From Vicugna pacos (Eukaryota > Chordata > Mammalia > Artiodactyla > Camelidae), in contig NC_133002.1 of NCBI RefSeq assembly GCF_048564905.1, positions 57,531,183-57,595,182 on the forward strand: a stretch of DNA of 64,000 nucleotides, written 5' to 3'. Below the pieces are notes generated by a model. The model did not search any database. It saw only the letters and a list, made by a program, of their open reading frames with translations, and was not told the origin of the DNA. Positions 32,684 to 44,600 of the stretch are shown in pieces. Every line of letters begins with the position of its first letter. Within the stretch, counting starts at the first letter, position 1. Both the position numbers and the translations under genes were made by a program.

Positions 32684-34155
32684 CTGTGTTCACTGAACCA
32701 GAAAGGGTCCCAAAAAAGACGGAACTGTTTTCATATGATGTGAGAAGCAAGTGATGAGAACTCTTCACCCTGGAAAGGAGAAGAGGAAAAAGAATGAGAA
32801 CCTGCTATATCCTTTAGTAGATGAACGAGGTGGACGTGGATGGACTGGCCAAATCCTCAGCATTCTGGAATATTCTCTCTAGGAAGCACTTCTTCCAGCT
32901 TGGGGAATCTGGATTTGAAATGGAAATTATTAAAGCCACTGCACACAGCAAATAAATGGAGCCTTTTAATCCAGGCAGAAATACAAGCTGAATGGAATTT
33001 GGTTCAAGAAGTGGGGACCAGGGGGCCATAGTCAGAGGATGTCCAAAGTCAGCATCACGGACAACCCATGTTTGCCCTGGGGCAAACAGTGCTGGTACCC
33101 ATGGGTCGGACCTAAGGAGATCCTGTCATTGGCCATGTTTTTCCATTTTGGTTTTTTATGTTTTTAAATTTTTGCAAGTCCAGCTAAAGTTGGTATCTCC
33201 TAAGTCTTTCCTGTGATCGTGAATTCTTGCCTTTGGAAAGTGGCTACTGTCCACTTTGAAACTAAGGCATTTACCCACTCATCCATGCATTCATTCATTC
33301 ATTCATTGAGGACCCACAGGGTATCAGCCTCTGGGTGCATGTATATTTCTTCTCTGTTGCTTACAACTTTCTTTCAAACATAGCACCTGAGCTTGCAGCT
33401 AGCTCTCTGCACTACTTCCTCTGAGTACAGAAGAGCCAGCTCCTTCTTTTCAAAACTCTGCTTCCCTTAAAAATGTCCTCTCCAAGGCCTTTCTCAGGGC
33501 CAAGGGCAAACTCTTCCCAAGGCATGTAACCAGACACCCCAGTTTTTTTTAAATCTTATGTACTTTCCCATGCAGGAGACCCACTGTGTTAGTCCAGGTC
33601 TTCCAAGCAGCAGATGCCAAAGGGAATTCAATGTATTAGGGGAAATATCCATGAGAGAAACGGGGTAGGAGCCAGGAGGGGTGGGGAGAGCAGGTCTGGC
33701 CCAGGTGAAGGAGAGAGAGCAGGAAGGTTGGGTCGAAGTGTCTAGGATTGCTGTGCAGCCCCTGGAAGTTTCTGTTAAACTGTGAGGGAGTCCTTGAGCT
33801 GAAGTCGGCCTTCAGGGGAGTCCTGTGTCTCCCAGGAACAGACTTGCCTCAGTGTCCCTGCCGCACCCAACTTTGGCCGGGAACTTCCAAACTTTGAAAT
33901 GAGATTTCCTCTGTGTTTTCCTGCCATCTTCAGTGGCTTCGATAGGAAAACCAGAGTTTGGTTAGTGTGTGTGTGTGTGCGCGTGCATGCATATGCTTAC
34001 ACATGTGAGTGTGTCTCTGTGTCTGTTGTTCAAGTGTGGTGTGTGCACACACATTTATGTGCATTTAGAAGGAACCCCCTCCCACGTCCACGAGGACATC
34101 TGGGCAGTCCAATCCACACTGCAGGCCCTCAGCTCTCTCTGTTGCTCCCTTTCAG

Positions 34156-34266
34156 ACCATCCTGGTTGGTGATAGCGGCGTGGGAAAGACATCTCTGCTG
34201 GTTCAGTTCGACCAGGGCAAGTTCATCCCGGGCTCCTTCTCAGCCACCGTGGGCATCGGATTCACA
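34156..34266 (+). CDS. RAB37: RAB37 alternative exon 2': second P-loop/switch I exon, used from an upstream promoter
   Basis: This exon is 111 bp and phase 0 on both sides, with a strong acceptor (pyrimidine tract, ttcag) and donor gtaagc. Its 37 codons start [15 protein letters not shown] and end ATVGIGFT. They align without gaps to canonical exon 2 and match at 22 of 37 positions, including the whole P-loop and the switch I Thr. It can splice in frame to exon 3 (42611). It lies 4.3 kb upstream of the canonical first exon, so only a transcript from further left could include it. I recall a human RAB37 isoform with nearly this segment, which supports it being real. The upstream first exon was not found here and is probably left of the window. 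Confidence 0.88.
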
Positions 34267-37200
34267 GTAAGCACTCCCAGGCTCTGGGGCCCTGCTGTCT
34301 CAGCAGGAAATAGCTGGACACTCACATTGGGTCATTCAGGAGGTTTCATGAAAAGGCCATTTACCAAGGTGCAGGCAGAATGCTGGGGAACCAGGAGGGA
34401 CGGTGTGATGCCCTCAGACAGTCTCACAGCCTTCATCCCTCCCCAAGCTTAAAAACAGTGAGAGGAGGGAACTGTCACCAGAACCAGAGACAAAGAGGGC
34501 TGTGTGCAGAGGGCTGGCAGGAGCTGTGACCCTCGGTGGAGGAATGTAGCAAATCACCCTGTCCACCTCTTTCTGGGGCTCCCCATGGTTGAGGACAGCT
34601 GGATGCTAGAAAGCAAGGGAATATCTTGATACAGATGCGGGGCAAGAAGAACCTGGAGAGGCAAAGGGGTGGCTTAAAATTTTAAGCACAGTCCAAACTC
34701 AGCATCTTCATGTGGGTCAGAGGGCACTGGCAGGTGAAGGGTTAAAGTTCAGGTTTTTAGCACCCTGCATCTCCCTGGACCGCAGCTCAGATTCAGGAAG
34801 CATTCTCAAGTTCTCCATCCAGAGCCCCTCTGCGGGCTACAAAGCCCTTCCTCTACCGCATATCCTAATTTCACTCCATTTTCACCACACCTGCCAGCTG
34901 CTCAGTGACCTTGAATCCTCAGGAGGCCTTTGGAAAGGGTTCCAGCTTTCTCTTGGACTGAAGCAGGAGCAGCAGAGCCCTCCTTCAGGGTCTCCTGGAT
35001 GCTAATGCCCAGAGATGCGGGAGAGCATCATTTCTTGGGCAGCCCGGGTGTCTGAGAGGCCAGCCTCCAGGATCGAACAGAGCACCAGGCCTGCAAGGCC
35101 ACACTCGTGCTGAGACACAACAGAGCCAAGCTGGTGCGAAAAGAGAGGGGATCCCTAGAAATTGGGCTTACCCATTGGCAGGTCAGTGCAGAAGGCAAGG
35201 GCCCACGATGGACAGGGCTTCAGAGTGAAGCAGAAATGAGAGCCGGGTCAGGGTGTGCACTAGGGCCTGGAGTTAGAGAGGGATCCCCCAGGACAGGGAG
35301 GACTGGGTTAGGGTGCTGGGCAGCGCGGGGCTGAGTCCCAGGAGGGCGTGGCCACCTCGGCAAGCCCCAGGCCTTGGACCAGGCTGCCGTAAAGTGAACC
35401 CCCATCGTGGCCCCGTGTCATCTGCCCTTCAGTACCCAGGGCACCCGGTGCCCCCACAGTCCCAGTCACGTCTCCTCACCCACCTCACACCCGTCCTTCT
35501 GCCTGTCAGAGGGCAGGAGGCAGAGAGGGGGTGAGGGTGGGAGGGGGTGGGGGTGTGGAAACCTTGATTCACACTCCACAGATGAACAAGGTTGGGACCT
35601 CCAAATTTTGCCACCAGCCTGGTAAGAAAAGTAAGGCAACTCGCCCGTGAGAAGGAAGAACAGGACAGGCGGGGCTCTCCCTCTCGCCTGCGCTGGGCCT
35701 TCTAGCGCCTCGGCTGCTTGCTTGGCATCAGCCAGCACCTCAGGACAAACCCGTGGGCAGCTTAGGCTGAGTGAGGGCCTGAGGGCCCGACCCATGCCCG
35801 AGCCTGGGGTCTCCTGGGGCAAAGGCATGAGCTAACAGCAAAAAGGGCACATACTGACCCCTCAGCTGAGATACAACCCTGGGGAGCGCCCCTCCTGGTG
35901 GTGGAGGGCGGGGACAACAGCCCGGGAGAGCAGCACTGAGGACACCTGCCGACCCTGGGCCTAGACACAACAGCTCACTTACAGACAAAGAGGCTGCAGC
36001 TTTCACAGAGGAAATGTCTGTCTCCTCCACAGGCCCCCTTCCCACCCCTCCATCTAGCACTAGGGACCCTCCATTCTTTTCCTCTCCAAAGACAGGTCTC
36101 TTCCCAACCCTCTGTTCAGAACAGCCAGATCTTTGTGCAGCAGCTCATGTCTCCTGAGTTGTGCAGACACAGGAGCTGGAGGACACTGGGGTCTCCTTCC
36201 AAGATCAGTGGCCCGGGAGTCCCCAGAGAGCCGGCTACAAGGCACTCGCTTGTCCTTCTGTCTTTCGCACAGAGATTTGAAACACTGCCGACAGCTGGCA
36301 ATTTGCAAGTGCCCTGTGGCTGGCCCTGGCTGGTGATGGTAACTGAGGCAGGGAGCGGGGGGAGCTCCTGCCGACCCAGCTTGTAAGTCTGATTGCGGCG
36401 TGGGCAGCAGGAGAGGGGGCCAGTCCTTGATCTTCACTTGCCGGGAGGCAGAGGCGAGTGGGGGGACTACCTAGGGTCTGCCCTCAGGCCACCTCCCAGA
36501 GCCTCTATACCCTGCTGCTTCTGAAGGTGGGACCTGCCCAGGTCCTGGGTAGCTGCCTTTCAAATCAAGGTCCTCCTCAATTCCTCCATCATCAACTCTA
36601 TCAAATGGGCTGCTGAGTCCTGCAGATGGGTTTACTGGGGTGCTGACATCAATGGGGTTCACACAGTAGTCTCTCCAGCCAGTCCCTCTCTCACCCTAGT
36701 TCAGGTCCTCCTTATTATTTCTTACCTCGGTGTCCCCCAGACTCTCCAGTCTTGCCTGGACACCGTGGTAAAGTACATCTTCCAAAAGTCTCGCCCCTGG
36801 TCCCCACCCTTCAGCACCTTCAGGGGCTCACTACTGCCTTCCAATAAGGTCTAAATCCATCATCTGCTGGCCAAGGTCTTGCACAATTCAGCCCAGTGGT
36901 TTTCAAACACTCATTTAGTGCATATAAAAACCTCCAGTTTCTCTGCAGACCCTGAGCCCACCCACCCACATGTGGGGTCCAGAATCTGTGTGTAGACAGA
37001 CACCGGGGACTCTGATGTAGGTGGTCCAGCAGGTGGTCCGCGTGCCTCAGCCCCCTGGCCTCTGCCCTGGTCTCCCCTCCATATCCCCCCTGGGCTGTGT
37101 GCTGTCCCTCCTGCCCCAGCTCTGGGGGTTTCTCCCAGCTCCCTCTGTTCACATTTGGATTGAGGGAGGCCCTTGGCTGCACACCAGGGCCCCACTCTGA

Positions 37201-38039
37201 ACAACCATGAGGTTTCATGTGGCATCCTCACTTACTCTGCCAGGAGGGGCGTCTGGAAGTCCGGGGCGAACTGTGGTACATGTGCATTCTGGATTTGGGG
37301 TGATGAGAGGGGCTGGGCTAATTTAAGAGGCACTTTATTCAAGGGGTGATGTGTACATCTGGGGATAGTGTGAGACTTGGGGGCATTTTAGGGGGTTCTG
37401 TGGAGCTGCTCCTCGCCCATATATGGCTCCCTCTTGAGTCACAGGGCTGGAGGCGGGTGAACACACAGTCCCCAGTAGGCCTACAGTCACTCATCAGTTG
37501 TGCCTGCCCCTTGCCTGGAACCTCCAACACCCAGGCAAATAGGTGAGGGCCCTTGCCCCTCTACACACCCCTCAAACAGTCCCTTTGTAATTCACGCACC
37601 TTGTTTCCTGGTAAACTGGCTGCACTGTATAGGATGCTGGGGTGGGCTAATTGAATGGTTGGCCCAGGCTGGGGTCCCTGAACTCCAGACACATTCTTAT
37701 CCTCTGTCACCAGGGTTTCTGGGATGTCCTGGAGACTCTTCAAAATGATTCACGACTTCCTGAATTCATTTGGTACCAAATGTTTAAGGCCTACTGTGTG
37801 CCGGGGTGGAGGGCAGCACGTGGATAAGGCCAGCCCTGCCTTCAGGAATGCCTGGATTGGGAAGTGTGCCAGGAAGCTCGCCTAGGAAGGTTCTCCAGGG
37901 TGGAACATTCTGGGCGCTGTCCAACAGATCAGAGGGAAATGGGAGGTGTCAAAGTCCAGGGACCCGAAGTGCAAATGTGCTACAAGGTGAATATCAATCG
38001 GTCGGCAAACATTACGTTCAGATGATGTCGAGCTAGGAT
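34267..38039. other. RAB37 intron between alternative exon 2' and the canonical promoter
   Basis: No exon recognised. It includes an L2-like stretch at about 36660-36890 and a MER5A-like DNA-transposon fragment at about 36893-37030. The rest is unique-looking, moderately GC-rich DNA with nothing seen in it. Confidence 0.55.
36893..37030 (+). mobile_element. MER5A-like hAT DNA-transposon fragment
   Basis: It begins cagtggttttcaaac, the terminal motif of MER5A, and continues with aaacctccagtttctctgc and ggggactctgatgtagg in the expected order. Confidence 0.5.
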
Positions 38040-38558
38040 GTATTAGCGAAAGCGAAACTGCCTGGGCGCTGCGCTGCGCTGCCCAAGGGCATCCGCAGCT
38101 TCCCCCAGGCCCGCCCCCGGGGCCACCTGTTGACCGCCAGGTGGATGGAGCTCGGGCGCCGCCTGCTGGCTGCGCTGCGCAGGGGCAACGGGAACCCGGG
38201 CCCTGGTCCGCGGATCCCAGCGATGCCAGACCTCCACCGACCGCTACCCGTGGGAATCTAACCCCGGCGGCTGGCGACCTTGGGGGACCGGTCCTAGGGC
38301 TGGATTTGGCCCATGCCCTCAGGCAGTGCGGCTCAGGGGGCCCGCCTGCCCCTCAGGAGATGACCTTGCAGCCCTGCGCGCCCCCGCGAGAGAGCCAGCT
38401 CTCGCCCGGTAGCGTTCAAGTGGCGGAACAGAGGGAGGAGCCTGTCGGGGTCCCGGCCGCGGCGGCGGAGGGGAGAAGGAGTGGGTGGAGCCTAAGGTGG
38501 GGCGGTTCCTGCGCTGTCCCTCGCCCGCCGCCTGTCCCAGCTCACCTCGTCCAGGGAC
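38040..38558 (+). promoter_or_regulatory. GC-rich promoter and 5' UTR of canonical RAB37
   Basis: This block before the RAB37 ATG is rich in G+C and in CpG (for example 38058-38110 and 38370-38470), unlike the flanking DNA, which is ordinary in base content. It looks like a CpG-island promoter without a clear TATA box. The transcription start cannot be fixed from sequence. Confidence 0.55.
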
Positions 38559-38651
38559 ATGACGGGCACGCCTGGCGCCGCTGCCACCCGGGATGGCGAG
38601 GGCCCGGAGCGCTCCCCACCCTGCAGTCCGAGCTACGATCTCACGGGCAAG
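38559..38651 (+). CDS. RAB37: RAB37 exon 1: isoform-specific N-terminus
   Basis: The first coding exon encodes 31 residues, beginning [15 protein letters not shown] and ending DLTGK, with donor gtgggt. The start ATG has G at -3 and sits in a GC-rich block. The segment precedes the GTPase fold and is the variable N-terminal arm of the protein. It closely matches the recalled human short-form start. Confidence 0.95.
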
Positions 38652-41600
38652 GTGGGTGGGCACTGTGCCCAGCGCTGGGGACTCCCGTGCGGGCTCTGGG
38701 GGCCACCCTTCCCCGCACGCTTTGCCCTGAGACCCCGGCCCTCCCCGCCCAAGCCCCTTTCTGGTTCCGTCTGTGCTGGACTCATCCCTTCCCGGCAGAC
38801 AGCCGGGTCTCCCAGAGTAAGGAGGGAGGGTCGAGACACAGCCTTGGGCCCATCCCAACATCCAGGGATCTGGACTGGTTCCGTGGGAAGAGGGGAGAGG
38901 CAGGTCGGAAGGACTGAGTGACTCCCCACCCAGCGGACTCCAACCCCACTTTCTTCTGTCACTCTTGCCAATATGAGCTCCCGGGAACCCCGTGCTTCTC
39001 GGTAGGGGTTAAGCGCACAACTCTGCAAGGCACAGGCACCAGAAGTCCTGGGAAACAGGGCTGCCTGGAGGCTCCCAGAGGACGCCCCCTGGCGGCTGGG
39101 AAACTTGCGGTTAATGCCCTTCTCCCAGCTAAACTCAGTTGAGACTTTGTATCAGTTTCAAGACCTTAAGCCTGAAGATCTTTAGAACCCAGCTACCCCC
39201 AGGTGCTACCCTTCCCTTTCCACCTCTGCAGTCACTGCCCGCGCCTTCCTCCGGGAGGATGTTGCTGGCCCGAATGCGGACCCACCTGGGAAATTTTAGA
39301 ACCTGAGGAAGATCTGTGTGGTTAGGCACAAGTCCCCCACCTGGGAGCGCTTAAGTCAGCTCTCTGGGCTAATTCCCTCTGCGGGTGCCCTTGTATGGAA
39401 GCGGCTGGGGGTGGCGGTGGACACTGGTCTGTCTGCCCTCCCTCTGTGCCATTGGAGCAGGCTGGTCGCAGGGGCTCTGAAAGAGGTGCGAAGGGAGCCT
39501 AGAGCCTTCACTCTCCCTTGTAGGGGTGGGGAGAGATGAGTGAAGGGGCTAACCCGTCGCAGCTTTGAAGGACGCCTGCTTCTTTCTGTGCCTTGATTTC
39601 CTCCCTCCACTTTCGCTGGGAGCCTGTGCCCTCCACCCCCACTCTTTCAGGGGAAGCCACTCTGCAAGTCACCCTTCCAGAGCCGTTGAGATAGGCGTCC
39701 TGTGTGGGCTCCAGACAGGAAATGGGCCCCGGTGTGTTCAGAGGAGGGGGAGCCTGGTGGGGACTGCCTGACCTCCTTGCCTGATAACTCAGCTGGGTGT
39801 TTGCCTAGGAGGTGGCCAGGCTGGCAGCTGTTTGTATTTGGTGGAATGGCCTGGCTGGGTGGGTGGCTGGCATCGTTTGCTCAAAGCAGCTGTGATCTGT
39901 AAAGTACACAGGCACTTACCCTCCCTCCTTCCCTCTCTTCTCCATTGGGTGCTGGGAGCCAGGGGGCAATGCAGGCTCCAGAGGGCCCAGCCTCCAGCGC
40001 TCCCTCTGTCCCCGAGGCCAAGCAGCGTCGGTGGGGAGTTGGCCCCTGGCCTACACCAGCCTTCATGTCCCAGGCCTGTCCAGGACAGCCTGGGAGAAGC
40101 CTGGCAGGAGCTCCTTGGGTCAGACTAGAGGGGATGGGGCCACAGGCAGGCAGCACCTGTCCTTTCTAAAGTCACTCTTCTGAAGTCTTAGGTGGTTCAT
40201 GCCAACATTTTTGACCCCAGCTATTAACAGACTTTAGAAAGGCCTTAAAGAAATTATCCTCCCTTCCATTTAGCCACTGTGGGAACAGCCGCAGAAGGGT
40301 TAAGGGATCTTCCTGAAGTCCCCAGTAACCCATGTACAAGCCAGAACCCCAGCCTTCATACTCCTTTTGCTCAGCCCCCCAGCTCTCCACCAAAGTGAGC
40401 TAACCCCATACCTCATGCCCACGGCAGAAAAGACTTTGGGCACCACTGTCAAGGTCAGAGACTCAAGAATAACTCAAGCCTAGACCCTGCTAGACCCATT
40501 AAGTAGCAAACCGGCCAGTTAGGGAAATTCCAGCATTAGGGCTAGACCTCTGTTCTCCAAGATTGAGGAGTAACTGGACAGAGGGCCCCCCCAGCCCACC
40601 CCCACATGTCCTCCTGAGAAGATGGCAGGACAGTAAAGGGATGGACACACCCCACCCCCTCCACATTCCCTCCTGTTCTCCCACCTACAGTGACCCAGGG
40701 ATGCAAATTTGCAGCCATTTGTCCCTCTTGGGAGGTTTCTGCAGAAAGAACTTCAGACTAAATGTCTCTACACTTCAGTATAAATTTCAGCCTTCCCTAA
40801 TTTGTGCAACCCTTTTGTCAACATAAAATGTCATTAGAAATTTCCAAATAAATGTGATGTAAAACACCCGAGCAACAGTAATTTTAGAATATGCCTTTGC
40901 AAATGACAGAGCCCCACCCCCATGAGATGCTGATACACGCCCTGGGGCAGGAATCCCTGTCCAAGGTATTAATACTTCCCTTTCCAGGCACTGTAGCCCC
41001 ACCCATGTGCACACACATGCGTGGAAGACACACAGAGAGTGAGGGAATCCTGGCATGACGTGGCAGGGGGCAGATGTGGCCAGAGTCTAGACCACACGAA
41101 TGGGGTTGTTCTCTGGGGCAATCGAGCACATCTGGGGACCTGTTGGTGCTGAGGTCTCAACTCAGGCTCCCGGGAAATTGGAAGAGGACAGGAGGGGCTG
41201 AGGGAGAGCCTGAGAGGCAGCGGGCACAGAGACATGGAGTGTGGAGAGGAGAGGCAAGGTGGAGGCAGCAGCAGGCTTTCCAGAAGCAGATGCCCCTCAG
41301 CACAGTCAGCATCCTTCCCTGGCCCTCAATCCCTCTTTCCCAGGTCTCTCTTCCTGGAAGCCCAGAAACTCACTCCAGCTCCCATTAACTGCCTCTGCCC
41401 CATCTCCTAGGTGATGCTTCTGGGAGACTCAGGCGTCGGCAAAACCTGTTTCCTGATCCAATTCAAAGACGGGGCCTTCCTGTCCGGGACCTTCATAGCC
41501 ACCGTCGGCATAGACTTCAGGGTGAGGTGGCTGCAGGCTCCTCTCCCAGCAGCGAGCCAGGGCCTATGGCTCAGACCCGGGGTGCTGCCCTCTCCTCGCC

Positions 41601-44600
41601 CACCCTGGCTCCTCAGGACTGCTGTGGTCAGCTGCCCAGAGGCCACTGGGGTGCTCCCCTAAGGACCCCAGCGGGGCCAGCTTGGAAGATTCTGGGCTTG
41701 AGGGGGGCTTCTTGCCCCACTACAGGATGAGAAAAAAGAGAATGAATCTTAAAATCCCCCCCCCCGAGCAGAGGGAACACCCCCCACAGTGCAAGATGAG
41801 CTTCCTGGCCCTCAGCTCCCTTGCCCGCTGCCCTCTGAGCTGGACACTTTTGGCAAGGCCTCAGAGCTCAACCAGTCTTTCTGGAGTTCTGGGGAAACAC
41901 TACACTAGGTTGAAGAGCTGGGCTGGCCCTGTGGGCAGAGAGCCACTTGTCAGCATCCGTCCCTTTCCCCTTGATGAAGCCATCTTTACAGATCAGCATC
42001 TGTAAAGGGGAACACTCGGAGCACTGCACACCCACAAAGGCCAGGAGAGTAAGCCTCTAACCCTGGCAGGGGTGCTATCTGAGGCCAGGTGCCTCCCTCC
42101 CGGTGGGAGGGGAATTGCAGCTTCACCAGGAGAGCTAGTGAGCCACCAGAGGAAAGATAACCCTGCAAATCCAGCTTCTGAGGTCCTGAGATACTGGCAG
42201 GTGTCTCATCTCCAAGAGCTTGGTTGCAGCAATGGGGCTGAGCTCCACGCCAGGCAGATGGAAGCAGGGAAGAGGCCGGACCCCAGTGCTCAGCCTGTGC
42301 CCCTTGCTGAGCTCTGGGGAGAGCCAGGCAGGCTCTCAGGCTCCCCTTGCCTTGGTGTCTTGTGAGAAGGGCAGGCAGAGTCCTCAAAAGAGGGGACTCT
42401 GCAGTGCGGTTACCTGGGGACAGAGTCCCACTGCCCTGATGGGGTGATCTAGAGGGAGACGGATGTCTCTGGGGCACACCAGACCCCCCTGTAGCCCTGG
42501 GGAGCAACTAGACAAGATGTTTGCTGTTCCTTGTGATGTCAGCAGAACACAGAAGCCAAGCCTGCCTCACCCTCCACCCCGACCTCTCCCCTTGCCCTTC
42601 TGTCTTTCAGAACAAGGTGGTAACCGTGGATGGTGTGAAAGTAAAGCTGCAGGTGAGACCAGCTGCTGGGGTAGGGGTGGGGAGAGGATGGAGAGCCTGC
42701 CCAAACTCTTCACCCAACCGCAGGAGGCCCTGTGGCCCTGCCCTCAGCCTGGGGTAATTTCCTGTGGGGCCCAGGAGAGGAAACGGCTTTTGTTTGTTTG
42801 ATGTCTGCAGAAAAAGCAGTTCCCAGGCACCCTTTTTCCTATGAAAGGCAGCTCCAAGTGCCTTCAGACATGCTTAGGCTCGCTCCAAACCCTCCCCAGT
42901 TTCCCAGGCCTCAGCTGCTCCAGGAAGTCAGACACCCCTATCCACTGGGCTGGGGAAGAGGCACTGAATGAGCTTGAAAACTCATTTACTACCACCATCC
43001 AGCCCACCACCAGATGCTCAGAAACCCGTGAGAACCTAAAGAAGGAAACATCTCATCTTCCCACACATCTGTCGTACTGCAACATGAATTTCCTCTGCCC
43101 AGCACAGTCCCTGCCCCCAGCCCCCTTCTGACCATCTATCCATTCCTTCTTAGATCTGGGACACCGCAGGGCAGGAGCGGTTCCGCAGTGTCACCCATGC
43201 TTATTACCGAGATGCCCAGGGTAAGTCCCTCATGCACTCCGCCTCCTCCCCCCAGCTCACTTCGAGCAACATCCACCCTTCAGCCCCAAGTCGCCTGTGT
43301 GACCTCTCTCTCCCCCTGCAGCCTTGCTCCTGCTGTATGACATTACCAACAAGTCTTCCTTCGACAACATCCGGGTAGGTCCTCCCTGCCCACCACTTAG
43401 AAGCAGGCAAAGCAAGGCCTGTGCGGGGCAGGATTGCTTCCTGCTTTGTGAGAACGGGTGGAGCAGGCAATACCGAATACCGCTGCTGAGTTAGAAACAC
43501 CCCAGCTGTGACTCAGAAGTAATAAACTTCTCCTGGGTTATTGACTGGCATGTGGGCGCGAAGGCCAAGCAGGTGCTGTGTGTCTGTGCCACCTGCTTAT
43601 CCCTGACTGTAATTCCTGAGTTCATTTCATGATAAAGTGTTCACAAAGTCCCCAGCTCCACCCTGGACAATTACCCACAGAGACCAAGGGGAGGGCCCAA
43701 GCAGAAAAGTCTACTCATACTTCCAGCTCAAGTTTCAAGAAAGTGACTCAGGCAGATAAAGAGTGGCTCTGTCCTCACAAGCAAACTATTAAATAGTGGG
43801 GACAATAAGTCAACAAACACAAACAGTGACTCTGTGCACAGCACTGTAAAGGTTTCACATGCTCCCTCACCTCAAGGGGTTGACAAGCAAATGGGGCGAA
43901 CAAGACAGTTTATAAACTGGTTGGTGGCACTCCAACTGCCACCTCCAACCCCATGCTCATGGCAGACATCACTAATCAATCACTAATCAATCACAGTAGT
44001 TTTGATCACTGAGCCCTTCCATAGCCTTAGAATCCTCAATAGAGCTCGCCAGGAAACTGCTGGTGACCATCAACTGATTGATGAGATACAGCCTCTGCCA
44101 TCTCTGTCTTTCATAGAACTGAAAGGGGCACAGCATGGGGTTTTAGGACTACTCAGGACTGGAGAGGCCAGAACAAAGATGCAAATGAAAAGATATGCAT
44201 AGGGCATCATGTTTGAGGGCAGTGAGGAGCCCAGGGCAATCAACATGGCATGGCAGCAGAAGAAAAGGGAGAGGGAGGAGGAGACAGGCTGATGCTCAGC
44301 CTTGGCCGGACTCAGCACACCCTCTCCCATAGGCCTGGCTCACTGAGATTCATGAGTACGCCCAGAGGGATGTGGTGATCATGCTCCTAGGCAACAAGGT
44401 GAGTGGCTCCAGGGCAGGATCAGTCCACCCCGCACCTTCTCCCACTGCCATGGCATTAGTGCCCCTGGCCCCACGGCCACTGGACATCCTTCCAGCAAAG
44501 GACTCTTCCCAGCCTCCAGTTCAGGAGTCAGACCCATCTAGAGGCTTCAGCCCATCTCATCTGCCCTCTTAAAGCTTTGGAAATGGCATCCTGGAGGGAA

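Larger units (their letters stand above)
24481..34155. other. Noncoding interval between CD300LF and the RAB37 alternative exon
   Basis: No exon with family support was found. It carries the repeats listed separately and one open frame of uncertain meaning at 32408-32662. It should be intronic for the upstream-promoter form of RAB37. Confidence 0.55.

Noticed and set aside
38319-38861. A 180-codon minus-strand open frame opposite RAB37 exon 1
   Set aside because: Same GC-rich block, overlaps the real exon on the other strand, and shows no recognisable protein.
38141-38917. A 258-codon open frame on the plus strand
   Set aside because: It runs through the RAB37 promoter, exon 1 and intron 1 in a different frame from the RAB37 protein. 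High GC content makes stops rare; the composition is Pro/Gly/Arg-rich with no family signal.
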